A DNA stretch of 64,000 nucleotides, from contig OY783200.1 in NCBI GenBank assembly GCA_963678675.1, positions 22,644,190 to 22,708,189 of the forward strand, given 5' to 3'. The translations under genes were made by a program, and so were the position numbers. This DNA is from Xiphydria camelus. Its lineage: Eukaryota; Arthropoda; Insecta; Hymenoptera; Xiphydriidae. This document shows positions 36,716 to 54,107 of this stretch, piece by piece. The notes beneath the pieces are model-generated. The model had not been told where the DNA came from. It saw nothing but the letters and a program-made list of their open reading frames with translations, and did not search any database. Numbering within the stretch: the first letter of the stretch is position 1; each line of letters opens with the position of its first letter.

Positions 36716-39700
36716 ATGGACTTGGGAAGAAGGTAGGAGGGTTTTTTTTCCGAATTTTGTACCGTACAGCATCGGGATACCCTGATCACAGCTTCGCAAA
36801 TTTTGTTAAAGTCGAGTATTAAATTTTGGGAAATTTTTTAAGAAATTATCATTAGCGTTAATCTGTCAATTCGACATAATTTGCATTATTTCATGAAACG
36901 AATTTCTTACGATTATTGAATACGAATTGTATTCAAAATGTTTGAAAAGACATTTGACAATTTCTAATAAATTTCTCACAAAATTGGAGATTCTGTTAAA
37001 AAATGTATATGTTAAAATCGCCAAGAACTGATAGAATTTTCAAAATTTGTTATTACAATTTGTATAGAATTTGTTACATTCCTTTGAATCTTCGTAAATT
37101 TAACAATTTGTCTATACTGTTAAAAAAAATTGTAAATTTGCTATACATTTTCTATACAAAAGTATTATAAAATTGCAAGTCAAGCACAGTAATCTGATAA
37201 TAAATCTTGAGTAATTTTGTGGTAAATTTAAATTAAATCTGTAATAAATTTAATTGTTGTAATCGCGTATAGAGAATTCTAATAGATAAACTTGTAAGAT
37301 GAAAATTTCATAATTTCATGAAGTTTACTACAAAACTTTTCATAGTGTAGACAGATTTTGTACAGTTTATGAAAATTCAAAGGAATATGACAAATTCTAT
37401 CAGTTTTTAGTGATTTTCACAGGCAGATTTTTTAACAGAATCCAACTTTACAAGTTAAAACAAATAAAAATGGTCAAAGACTGTTAAACTCTTTCAAACA
37501 TTTTTACCACAATTTGCCAACAATTGTAAGAAATTCATTTCTTAAAATAATGCAAATTATGTCAAACACTGGCAGATCATCGAATCGATAATACCAAAAA
37601 ATTTACGATACTCAGTGTTGAAAAGAATCAGCGAAATTCTTGCACTACATTTTCACCAGGTCATCGCGATACTCGCATTCACCCCGATTTGTCTTCAGAA
37701 CATTCTTCACGGACATCGTGCAGCTCCTGCTGGACGAGGCCGACGAGCCGTTCAGGATGTGCTTCCGCGAGCTCTCCGCGCAGGGTGACTTGCACGGAAT
37801 GATTGAGCTGGTGATGGGGCTGTCCCACATGGAAAACCTCGTCCCGGCGGAGGCCTACGTCCCCAAGAACGAGACTCGCTGCCGGGACTTCCTCGAGAGA
37901 GCGAAATACACGAGCAGCGAGCATCCGGCGACGACGGAGCACCTCACCGAGGCCCTCTTCGCGACGGGGTGCGTCGACGTTTACCTGAGCGCTCTGCTGG
38001 AGCGCGCTCGATGCTGGTTCGCTCGCGCCTCCTTGACGCGGTGCCTCGCGGACGTCGAGCACTCGCTGTCGGTTCTCGCCGACTTGGAGGTCTCGTCGAC
38101 GCTCGCGCAGGAGGACCACCAGCTCTTGAAGGTGGAGTCCCTGTGCCTGAAAGCGAGATGTCTGCTGCGAGCGGGGTGCGAGGGGGAGGCGAGGGCGTGC
38201 TTGAAGAGCATCAAGGCGGAGATAAATAATGCGATCGAGCAGCGGATCACGGGACAGTCCTTGTCGAACGCGGAGCAGCTCTGGATCTTGAAGCCGTTGC
38301 TGGAGCAGCTGAGAGTAGCGCAGCTGGAGAAGGAAGAGCCGGGTGCCAGCTGTGCCGTGCCGCGTCCGTCTGTACCGGAAGTCAGCGGGGAGAGGAACAA
38401 ACTACTGAAGTCCTGCTCGGACGCCGTCGTCCAGCGGCGCGACCAGAAGAGGGGCCGGCATCTCGTTGCCGCGAGGAACATCAAGGTCGGCTCCGTCCTC
38501 ATCGTCGACAAGCCGTTCTCTTTCAGCACCGACGTGAACGCCCTCGCCAGGAATTGTTTGCACTGCCACGTCTCCCTCCTGTCGGAGCACAGCGTTCGCT
38601 TTCCCTGTAGGAATTGTCAAACGGTTCGTACACGCGTGCAAACGCACTTCGAATCGCGTTTGATCGATATACCTAAACGGGTTATCTGGCAAAATCGGAA
38701 TTTGAAGTTCCTTGACTTTCCCAGGATTTCTAGGGGGGTTCTATATATGTATTTTTTACAAAGCAATTATATATTACAAAGCAATCATTGAGTTTGGATT
38801 CTAAACTCAACGATTGATTCGTTACGATAAATTGAGGATAGTTTAAAGTATAAAACAAGACGGATTTTGGAAAGTGTGTTTTGCACTCTCAACGTCTCGA
38901 TCGCACCCAAGGAAAAGGTCTAGTTATGTACGAACCTAATAAAAAAATGTATTTCAGGTGAACAGGAATTTATTCGCGTCGAACTAAAGTCTGTTTGAAT
39001 TTGATAAATATTTTACTACGCTTGTGTGCACGTGATTAAAAAGATATGCGAAACGCTTATCAAATTCAAATTGACTTCAGTTCGATGTGAATAAATTCTC
39101 ATTTCTCTCAAATAAATGTTTCTATCAGGTTCGTATTCAACTAAAACCTTTCCCCTTAGTGTGCGATAGGTCGACGAGTATAGTATCTGATATATATCTT
39201 TGATATCTCTCTTCCTTGCAATCATGTGAAATAGTATGCGATTACAAGGAAAAAATATCAAATCGATATGAATTGATCTAAATAAATAATTACTTGCGAC
39301 CACGCTGATTCGTTTTCCCTTCGGAGCAATTTTGCACATGCAGACTCGTCGTTCTCGACAACCCGACTTCCGTAAAAGCCACTCTTAGACTTCAGGGGGA
39401 AAAAATCCAGAACAATTTCAGGGTTCCCTGACGATTCCCTGCTTTTCCCGGAAATATTAAATTCCCCGACAATTCCAGGTTTTCCAGATTTCCCTGACAC
39501 CCTGACACAGGACGTTCTCCACGGACTCGTCGTATCCGCCCTCCTTTCAGGTCTCGTTCTGCTCCGCCGAGTGCGAGAAGGAGTCGTACAGCAAGTACCA
39601 CAAGTACGAGTGCAAGATCCTGGGTCTCTTTTACGAACCGGAAAATCAGAAGCGATGCTACCTCTTGGCTTACCGCACGACGGTCCTGCAGGCCACGAGA

Positions 39701-41074
39701 GACTTGCAGCCGGAGAAGAGGCTGAACCGCGAGTTCTTGCGACTCCAGTCCGCGGAATTCGGCAGCGCAGACGAGGAGAGGATCGGCTGCGAGGACGAGT
39801 ACGATCCGCTGGATTACAGGACCGTCTTCTCGCAGGAGACCAACGCGCGGAAGATCGACGTCGAGCAGAACCTCGTGCTGGCCATCGCCGCCGCCGTCCT
39901 GGCGAAGTACCTGAAGTTCGTTCTCGGCAAACTGCCGGAGCTGGCCGAGGTCGCGCTCCCCGACAAGGAGTGCCTGCTTCTGGGCGTCGGGATGCTCCGT
40001 CACATGCAGGCGATTCGCTGCAACGCTTACGACATCGTCGAGAATTGTCTCGACGAGAGGGGCCGGGAGTGGGTACCGAGGAACGTCGGCGGTGCGATTT
40101 ACACCACGGTTAGCCTCACCAATCACGACTGTTACGCCAATGTCGTGCGGCATTCCTATCCGGGTGGTGAGTGACGGGCGACTCCGGCGAACCGGTCGAA
40201 CCCTTTCTCCCTCTTCCCGTTGTAATTGCAGGGTGTCTGACGATCAGGGATGGTAAATTTCCATGATATTTCCACGATCTCCAGGCGAGATTTCTGTATT
40301 GGGGTGTGTAGCAGAAAGAGTCAGAATGTGAAATTCGCCGACTTTTCCAGGATAAATACGTGTATTTTTCCCTGTAAATCAATAATTCGTTCCACAGTTC
40401 CATGACACCTTCACATTGAAAACAAATTCCACGATATCTCCGTGATATTCCACGTGTAAAAAAAATCCCATGATTTGCCCACGACCCCCATGATATTCCC
40501 ATGATCGCTAGACACTCTGAATTAAATCTCTGCGCGCGACGGGGATAATGAAAATCAAAGATCGATACGAAACGACGTTCTTCCAGGTATCGTCGTCGTA
40601 AGGGCCCTTCGATTCATCGAGAAGGGCTCCGAGATAGTCGACTGCTACGGTCCGAATTTCGTGGCGGAGCCGAAAGAGTCGCGGCGCGCCTGCCTCAGCT
40701 ACAAGTACTTCTTCTTCTGTACCTGCAAGCCGTGCGCGAGGAATTGGACTTGGCCCTTACCCGAGGCGAGGTACAATTGCCGTGGATGTTCGGGCGCCGT
40801 GGAAGCGTCGCTGAGTCAGTGTCCGAAGTGCCAGACGACGCTGGACTCGAGGAAGCTGGGGAGGCTCGCGAGGGAATCGATCGCGAGGAGGCGGGAAGCG
40901 ATCGGCAGGATGTGCAACGGCGACTGGGCCGGTGCGCTGCCGATCTTGCTGGAGCACTCGAACTTCTGGGGGAAGACCTTCCGCGTTCCCAATGACGAGA
41001 TGATCAAGATCGAGAACTGCCTCGTCCAGTGCTGGAACAGCATGGGCTGCACCAGCGTCCGAGATTGTGTATAA
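36716..41074 (+). CDS. SMYD4: SET and MYND domain protein, SMYD4-like lysine methyltransferase, 681 aa, 4 exons
   Basis: Exons are 36716-36732, 37699-38623, 39551-40166 and 40587-41074. The first coding exon is 17 bases (MDLGR plus two bases) and was chosen because its phase joins RTFFTDIVQLLLDEADEPF. Helical, TPR-like sequence fills residues about 20-240. The MYND zinc finger spans the exon 2/3 junction (CLHCHVSLLSEHSVRFPCRN then CSAECEKESYSKYHKYEC). The SET core follows with GVGMLRHMQAIRCNAYDI, VSLTNHDCYANVV and VDCYGPNFV, then post-SET cysteines (CTCKPCARNW, YNCRGC, CPKC). The LRHMLQLQCNA-like motif points to the SMYD4 branch, which insects have expanded. Protein lysine methylation is inferred from the family. 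The C-terminal TPR tail is shorter than in human SMYD4. AATAAA follows at 41,085. Confidence 0.92.
36780..37625. mobile_element. ~840-base long inverted repeat in SMYD4 intron 1
   Basis: The left arm (about 36,860-37,140) and right arm (about 37,310-37,590) are diverged reverse complements. Shared words include gacataatttgcattatt, gattctgttaaaaaatg and actgatagaatt, each reappearing in the other orientation on the right. The centre is AT-rich and no transposase frame exists. It makes up almost the whole intron. Confidence 0.8.
38680..39505. mobile_element. family-3 element with a nested inverted repeat in SMYD4 intron 2
   Basis: The left end gttatctggcaaaatcggaa and the right end ttccctgacaccctg are diverged family-3 termini. 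Within it, aggaatttattcgcgtcgaa near 38,963 pairs with ttcgatgtgaataaattctc near 39,081, a second foldback of about 160 bases. Confidence 0.65.
40228..40517. mobile_element. family-3 element in SMYD4 intron 3
   Basis: It starts gcagggtgtctgacgatcag and ends atcgctagacactctg. The inner sequence repeats words such as catgatatttccacgat many times, as if degraded by slippage. Confidence 0.65.
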
Positions 41075-41084
41075 AAGGCGCGCA

Positions 41085-41090
41085 AATAAA
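41085..41090 (+). promoter_or_regulatory. polyadenylation signal, SMYD4
   Basis: AATAAA begins 11 bases after the SMYD4 stop codon, giving an unusually short predicted 3' UTR. Confidence 0.65.
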
Positions 41091-41137
41091 ATATCCGTCT
41101 ACCACACGCACGTATCTCGCTCCGGCGTTCGCCGTTT

Positions 41138-41143
41138 TTTATT
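41138..41143 (-). promoter_or_regulatory. polyadenylation signal, Drp1
   Basis: tttatt on the plus strand reads AATAAA on the minus strand, about 430 bases after the Drp1 stop. It lies 47 bases from the opposing SMYD4 signal. Confidence 0.5.
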
Positions 41144-41570
41144 CGCCACCCCTTCTTTGGAATTCGATGCCGCGCGTCGCCGTTAAAGTTCCCCGTCGTC
41201 CGACGAGCGGGGGCTCTTCTCCGCGAAGGGCGGGGGACACGACGCGGCGGCGGCGACGCGATTCGGGCGAACGGAAATGCATATCGGCGAGTACCGACGA
41301 CGGAACGTTCGCGGTCGAATCGGTGGGCTGTGGGCGAAGAACCATCGCGGGCCGTCGAACGCGGAGGAGGAGAAGCGCGCGCGTCCCGCGTATCGGGTTC
41401 CGTGCTCGCGGCGCGGGGTAAACGAACTACGTATGTACAGTGGTCCGATGTACAGGTGTGTAGATGGCATCCATCGGCTTAACGTCCAACGTGAAGTGCG
41501 AACAAATACCTATACATATAACTAGCCTTCGTCGTTGTGCACCGTACAAATCCTCGTCCTCCGTGGCACC

Positions 41571-46905
<5,335 letters not shown>

Positions 46906-49513
46906 ATGCTAGCAAACATCGAAATTGGTGAGTAAATAACGATAATATTCCAAATCGGGATCAGCCGTCATCGCGTTTCGAATTTACTTTAGGTCCAATC
47001 GTCTCCTTTCTAGACTGCTCTCTTTGAGTGGAATTTCTGACCTACCCTAACCTTTGATAATACGTATTTGCTCGAGCTCGTTGCTTCCCAATTCGCAGGT
47101 ATAATCCCTCAGGACCTGCGACAGGAGGAGACGATCGTTCAAATAGCGGACGCCTTGGAGAATCTGCAGTCAGCGGTCGCTAGTATCTTTGGCTGCATCG
47201 ACGAGAGGGTTTCAAAAAATACCCAGAGGTTGGAACAAGCCTGATGCAAAAATTTCTCCAAAATATTGCTGAATAACTGATATTTCAACTTTCCTCTGAC
47301 TTTCTGCAGTGATTGGAACATTTTCAAACATCTACAGGGAAGCATCATCATTTCTCTTTCATGCGCAAAAACTTTTCTAAAAAATTCTGATAAACTGGGA
47401 TAGATATCTGATTGATTCTGAAAAACTTCTGACCAATTCTGAATTTGGGCAGTTTTGGAAAATTTATAACTTTTCAGACCACTCATTCCAAAAAGTAATC
47501 CATAGGTAGTCTAATGTCTCACTTTTTGCTAACTTATTGTTAGATTTCATGTTAGCCAAAGGATGATTGTCGGATAACACGAAATTTAAGTTATCAAAAA
47601 GTAAGACATTAAACTGCCTACGCGGATAACTAAAAGACAGTTTTCTGGCCTCTGTAAACATACATAGAAGTTTTGACGAATTTTACAAATTTCTCAAGAT
47701 ACTTGTTAGACTTTTCCAGGAAAGCTTTTGCACCTGAAAGAAAAATGGTTACTTTTTGGCTCTTCCCCGAATTTCTCTGACAATTTCTGATATTTCCCTG
47801 AAACCCATACAGCACGCATATCCAGAAAATATCCTACGGACGTCACATAAACGTCCAGTATCCGAAAAATGTCCCATGGATATTCATAATCTGAAAACGT
47901 CTGAAATGACAGAAAGTCAGAAAGAGAGTCCGAGTTTTTCACAAATTCGTCAGAGAAATGTTTCGACGAGACGACAAGCATTTTTCCACCTTTCCCGCAG
48001 ACTGGAGGATCTCAAGAAACGAGCGTCCAAGGTTGAGGGTCAACTGAACTACCTGCGCACCAACTTGAACTTGAAGGCGGTAAAGATGTACTCCGCGGCC
48101 AAGTATCCCGCCGCGGACACCTACGCGGAGTACACAATGGCCGTTCGGCCCAAGCCCAAGGTCGAGACGAGGCCTCCGCGGCCCTACAAGAGTTCGGTGC
48201 CGATAGCCGGGGCTTCCGCGTCGCAAACGTCCGCCGATAACGCGAAGAACGGGAGGTACACCGCTGAGGTGAACCTGAAGGAGAAGATGGACTTCTACTA
48301 CTTCTATCCGCGGCCCCGGCGGAGCAAGGACGAAGATCCCTCGAGCGAGAGGGGAATACCGGCCCATCTGTCCTCCGTCAGCTCGCTTCTTCTCTTCAAC
48401 AGCAAGGACAATCCCTACGAGAGACTCTCTCGGCACAAGTCGCGACGCAAGGCGGGAGACAGGCAGGAGATCGAGGACGCACCCGACTCGATACTACAAC
48501 CCTGGCACTCCGCCGAGATGGAATCGCCTTCCAGCTACCTCTACGCGCCGACTTTGGGCGAGGTAATCGCTTCCGGATCGAATTTGCTCGCGGTTCTGCT
48601 CATTTTTTTACCGAAGCCAATCGGTGCGAGTCATCGCGCGCGAATGAAATAGGCGCCTGATCGTCGATCGATGCTCTTTCAGGTGCCGCGGATAAACGTG
48701 CCGCTGACGCTGCCGGATTTGCCGGGCATCGTGGACGACGAGAGATTCGTGCTCGATCTGAGTACCCAGAGTCCGATCGCACCCTCCTCGGCGGTCACCA
48801 CTCCGACGGTCCCGTCGAACCTACCGTCGCCGCTCACCTCGAGCCTCGACAAGAAGAACTCTGGCGAGATCGTCGATCGCGCGCCGAATCTTCCGGACGT
48901 GATGGAGGAGACGACATCCGCCGTGACGGATTCTCCTTTGATTCCTCCCGCGCCACTGCCTGCTCCTCCTCCTCCTCCTCCGCCTCCGCCGTCACTGGAA
49001 TCGGGCGCTCCTCCGACGCAGCTTTCGTCTTCTCAACCTTCGATCGCCGCGCAGGCTCCTCCACCTCCCCCACCGCCCCCTCCTCCTCCTCCTCCTCCTC
49101 CTCCTCCCGCTCCTCCTTCGCTACCGTCCACCTCGCATCAAGGAGACGCGTCCTCGAAGCGCGCAGAGGCGAAGAAGTCCGCTCCGCAGCCGCAAAACGT
49201 CGACTATCACTCGAGCCTGATGGCGGCGATTCGCGACGCCGGAGGAGTCGGCCGGGCGAAGCTGCGCAACACCGCGACCGAGCGGAAGGAGCGATGGTCC
49301 TCCGCGTCGGTGGGCGGCGATCTCATGGCCGATCTGCACGCCAAGCTGTCGCTGAGGCGAAAGGGGATCGCGGGCTCCGCCGTGGGCGCTCTCGAGAGGA
49401 TGGCCAGCATGATACCGCCGCCGCCGAGACCCAACGAGACCTCCGCCTCGGACAGGAACTCCGCCACCAGCGAGTACGACTCGCAGCCGGACAACGACGA
49501 GTGGGAGGAATAG
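46906..49513 (+). CDS. wash: WASH complex subunit 1 (Washout), 514 aa, 4 exons
   Basis: Exons are 46906-46927, 47099-47228, 48001-48562 and 48683-49513. WASH activates Arp2/3 on endosomes to make branched actin during sorting. The N-terminal WAHD1 region begins with the 22-base exon (MLANIEI) and continues GIIPQDLRQEETIVQIADAL. AVKMYSAAKYPA and HLSSVSSLLLFNSKDNPY are family signatures, as is VPLTLPDLPGIVDDE. A long proline region (about 48,945-49,115) precedes a WH2 motif (YHSSLMAAIRDAGGVGRAK), a connector (LMADLHAKLSLRRKGI) and an acidic DNDEWEE tail: a complete VCA module. Exon 2 ends at an AG|gttgga donor selected on phase (TQR|LEDLKKR). Intron 2 holds a family-1 MITE (about 47,485-47,660). 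Confidence 0.95.
47485..47660. mobile_element. family-1 MITE in WASH intron 2
   Basis: The arms are gtagtctaatgtctcacttt and the inverted aagtaagacattaaactgcc, with the tail ctaaaagacagttttctggc seen in other copies. Confidence 0.75.
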
Positions 49514-50668
49514 GGCGCGCTTCCTCGGCGGCCGGATTGATCTGACGGGAGATGAAGCCTGGGGAGACGTGCGCGGGAAACGGGAAAATCGGTGTGAAGG
49601 CGTCGAATGAACGACGCGGCGATACCGCGATAAAAGAGATGAAATAGAGAAGAGTTTATTTGTAGTTGATAAATGTATACTTGATTATAACGAGAGAAAT
49701 TCGGTTACGAAAATGGAGTAATAGTTCATGAATATTTACATGGCCCAAAGAATACGGTGTCCAGCCAAGTATGAGAAAGAAATTCTTATGAAAATAGTTT
49801 ATTTCGATTATAGATCTCAATCACTTTCTTTCAATATTACTTCCTCAAAACTCAATCGAATTTATCACAACCACCATTAGACCGTCTTTCCTTATCCCTT
49901 TGTAATGTTAAAATGAGGAAAGATTGGTCATCATTCCCTGACAATTCCAGATATTCCAGAATTCCCTGACCGCTGGACACCGTGAAAGAAATATTTCTTT
50001 CGCCGCATAATCAAGTATATTAACTATAAATAAACTGTTTTCTCAATGTATAGATCCGCGTCGAAACAGAACCACGTCTCGAGGCAATCGAATGGCTGTT
50101 ACAGCCACGCAAACGTCTGTTCGCACTTTATTTTCATTGACCATCGATTTACGCGTCCCACATAGAATCAACAATGTATATATAGGTATAAATATATCAT
50201 GCAAAAAATATTTCATAGATCTGTTCTATCTAACCAGTCGACAAAATATGGCGGATAATCGATGACTGTTGTGCTTATTCGATACCGCGGATTATGCTTT
50301 CCCTCCTCCCTCCGTGTGCCGATCGGTATCGTCAATTTTCGAAAGAAAATAAGCGCGCTCGAAAGATCGAGCGCGTCGCGGCAAGGATTTCTCACATTTG
50401 TACGAATTGTCGAGTAGAAAACTAACTACCGTTGCTCCGTTAACGTGGATCAACCGGGCGCTGATCGCGCGTCGAGCAACGGTATGCTTTCGATCGAACG
50501 AAGGAACCCCCGTTAAGGTTTTCCGTGTTGCATTGAATCGTGCTTACGTGAACGAGGCGATGCTTCTCCCCCGAATGCTGCCTCTCATCGGAGTGGCTCG
50601 AGCTCTCCTCCGTCGAAGCGAAGAAGTCGCGTAATTTGAAAGAGGTGCTAGTCCTGGCGCAGTGGCTA
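49514..50668. other. convergent spacer WASH/carnitine carrier
   Basis: No gene seen. A family-3 element occupies 49757-49985 (cggtgtccagccaagtatga ... ccctgaccgctggacaccg). A minus-strand AATAAA (tttatt at 50,127) could end the carrier transcript. The remainder is unremarkable. Confidence 0.55.
49757..49985. mobile_element. family-3 element, compact copy
   Basis: The inverted ends cggtgtccagc and gctggacaccg are exact complements over 11 bases, enclosing about 229 bases. This is the cleanest definition of the family-3 termini in the window. Confidence 0.8.
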
Positions 50669-53600
50669 TTATAAATTAGGCGCGACCCAGTCGAGGAAGC
50701 GCTTGGCCAGCTCGAAGCCGAAGAAGCAGGCCGCGTTCGCCGGGAAAGCTCGCAGCATCACCGGTATGACGCCTTTGTAGAGCGCGCGTGGTCCCTCATC
50801 CCTCATGAGTCGCGTGAAAACGTCCCGCACGCCGCTGTAAGTTCCCTCCGGGGCTGAAGCGAAAAGGGGAAGCAATTATCCGAATTTCGAAAAGCAACCG
50901 CAGCCCGGGCGCTCGACGAATTCTCGAAATCATCTCCGGTAGAGGCGAAAAACCAGCATTCGTAGCGGCACCGAGAGTATACATACATATATAGCGCGTA
51001 AACAAGAAAGACAAGATACTCCGTATCTCCTGGCGCACGCGTATCCAGCCGAGGAACAGCGTAATTGATAAAGGAGAGCCTCCCGCAGATAACCGCACGA
51101 GTCCCTACATCGAATGCAGCGGAGAGAAGGAGGGAGAATTTCCTTCGACCGACGCGCGAGGACACGCTCTCGCTCTCTCCTATTCGAATCGGCGAATACT
51201 CACCGGTCTGCAGCCTGCTCTTCAGGACGTCCGGAGGCATTCCCACGACCCAGTGCGCGATACCGGCCATTCCGCCCGCGAAGATGGTCGAGACCAGGCC
51301 GAGACGACCTCCTTCGGGTGTCATCGCCCGCTGGAGGTACTCGTAGGTCATGAAGTACATTCCGCAGGCCGGGATATCTGCGGAGGAGGCACCAAGCATA
51401 ATCAGGGATGGTCCTCGGCTGAGACTCGATGCTCGGCAGGGACAGTGCGTTGGCATCTCTCGGCCGGCGTACAAATAATTAATAATAGTGAGCGGCCGCG
51501 CGTGTGGGCCGCCCGATAGGAGCGAGCATCCTGTTTGATAGGGACGCGTCGAGCCGAAGAGAGAGAGAGATAACGCGAGACGAAATTCAGTTTCCCCCGG
51601 GCCCGTGCGACGATCTGAACTCTCTCTCCCCCGAGGATCGCTCCCTTTCACCTGCCACGAAAAGCCCTCTCCGTCCGGGAGGAGCACTCGCCAGCGGGCA
51701 AGATGAGAATCGTCGCGCTCTTCTGGCTCTCCGTGATTCTGGTAAGTAGTCGATCGTCGAGCCGCAGGTGAAGGGCCCGACGAATCCTCGTGGGTGCGGC
51801 CGGAGGAGGCGCGGGATCTCGTCGTCGTCGTCGTCGCGTGTGATAATGCATTTGCTGCGCATTTCAATCAGGAACAGAATGCTGGACAGATCGTTGATAT
51901 CGGCGGAGTATGGGAAGTAAAGTGTCCGCAGGGTTGTTCGTGCCAGTACTCGAAATTCTCCGACCTCCCGCTACATCGGTGGATCAACACCAGTGTCACG
52001 TCGCAGGTGAGCGCCGCGGGGACGGTCTTCTTCGACGGGGGGTGACGAATATTGCTTATCGATAGAATTCCGGGGCGCCGCGCGCCGATGGATACGGCGG
52101 GGCCGCTCATCCAGTGGCCGCCGCGGAGCTGCTGAAGGTCGCCACTTGCGTCGTGTCGGAGAACCCGGAGAGGCTCTTGTCGAAGCTGCCCTTCGACGTG
52201 CAGGTGAGCACAGACACGGAATTCGACGAGATCTCATTCTCTACGCGCTCTCGCCTCGCCGCGCGGACTTTCAGGTCTTCACGATCCTCGAGTCCGGCGA
52301 CGGCAGCGAGGAGATCGTCCTGAGCGCCGCGGAGCTGCAGCGGTTCACCGAGCTGATCTCCCTGGACGTTCAGGGGGGCGATTATCCGGAGTCGCGCGCC
52401 CATCGGCGACGCGGAAAGGGCGGAATAATACTGTCGGCCGACGCGCTTCTGCCCCTCGGCGTGACCCTGCTCTACCTGAACCTCGAGCGGGTCATGCTGT
52501 CGAGCCTCGGCCCCGTCGTCAAGAACAAGGTGAATCTCGTCGTGGAGCCCGCGAACGGACCCGGCGACGAGGACCTCGAGGACAGCGGATCGCGACTGAA
52601 CGCGGCCAATCGGACGGGGCACCGACTGATCTTCCTCAGCCAGCAAAACGGCGGCGAGAACGTCTTCAAGGAGATCCTGCCGTACGACGTTTACAAGCAG
52701 GAGGTGGAGGGCAACTGGGACATCGGCGGTGGCCTCTTCGCCGGGCTCGCGACTCTCACGCATCTCAGGGTCTACGATTGCGCCCTCGAGGACATCTCCT
52801 GGCACATGTTCGACGGCCTGCGAAGCCTCGTGCACCTCTCCCTCGAGAGGAACGACCTGCGGGTCATTCCGGAATTCTGCTTCTACGGCACGCCCAATCT
52901 GCGGACGCTCTCGCTGGCGGAGAATCAGCTGCTGCAGCTCAAGAGCGTCGACCTCGCCGGTCTGCTGATGCTCGAGGAGTTGGATTTGCGGGGGAACAAC
53001 CTCACGTTCCTCTCGGAGCTCTCCTTCCCGCCCTTTCCGGCGCTGGTCTCGGCGGATTTCCGCGAGAATCCCCTCGAGTCGATCTTTCCCAGGTACGCGA
53101 TCGAATCGCTTCGCCTCCGCCTCGTCCGACGCAAGTTTCCTTGTCCTCAGCACCTTCGAGATCATGAACACGACGGTGAAGCTCCACCTGGGCGGCGACG
53201 GGGCGCGACTGAAGCTCCAGAAGAACGCCTTCCTCGGTCTACGTCGCCTGGAGATACTGCGACTGTACAATCTCGACACGCCGGTGCTGGAGCGCTTCGT
53301 GCTGCAAGGCATGCCGATGCTGCTGGAGCTGAGGATGCGCGGAAACGTGAGCAGCGTCGACTTCGACGCGTTCCTCGACCTGAAGCAACTGCTCGACCTG
53401 GACCTCAGCCACTGCCACATCCAGCGAATCTCGATGGACGCGTTCTACGGCCTCGAGAGGGTGCGGCGCATCGACCTCTCGCACAACGACTTGGAGTACG
53501 TGCCTCCCGGGCTCTTCGCGGTACAGCAGCAGAGGGAGCTGAAGGAGATCATCCTCAGCAAGAACAGGCTGACCACGCTGCCCTGGGACTTCTTCAGGAA

Positions 53601-54059
53601 CCTTCGCGCGCCCGGCCGACAGCCGCGGATACAGAACCTGCGACTGGACGGCAATCCCTGGGACTGCACCTGCGCCATGTCGCATTGGAATCCAAACTTG
53701 GTACGCGGGGCGAAGTTGAAATACCGCGGGTCTTTCCCTCCCCTGTCAACAGAGACCATCAACCGCCCGATCTCTGCCGCAGGTGAACCGATCGAAGGAG
53801 ACCGCGCCGAGGTGTCTGACGCCGAAGAGGCTGCAAAACTGGGGAGTCTTCCACGCGCTGCGCAAGGGTGGCCTGCAGTGCAGACGCCCCGGGCGGCGAT
53901 ATCAGCAGCACACGAGCCAGAGATTCGCGAGCGCGGCTAATTTCGAGGACAGCAACTCGATCGGTTAGACGGTGCAATCTTTGGCAGCTCGCCCGCCCGG
54001 CGGGAAGGGACGCGGGGAAGCTATTACGATTAATCGACGAGCTAGAATCAATAGGGAGA

Positions 54060-54107
<48 letters not shown>

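Noticed and set aside
52107..53420. A 437-codon minus-strand frame opposite the LRR gene
   Set aside because: Antisense of GC-rich LRR exons; no domain, and the plus-strand gene has complete LRR caps and phased introns.
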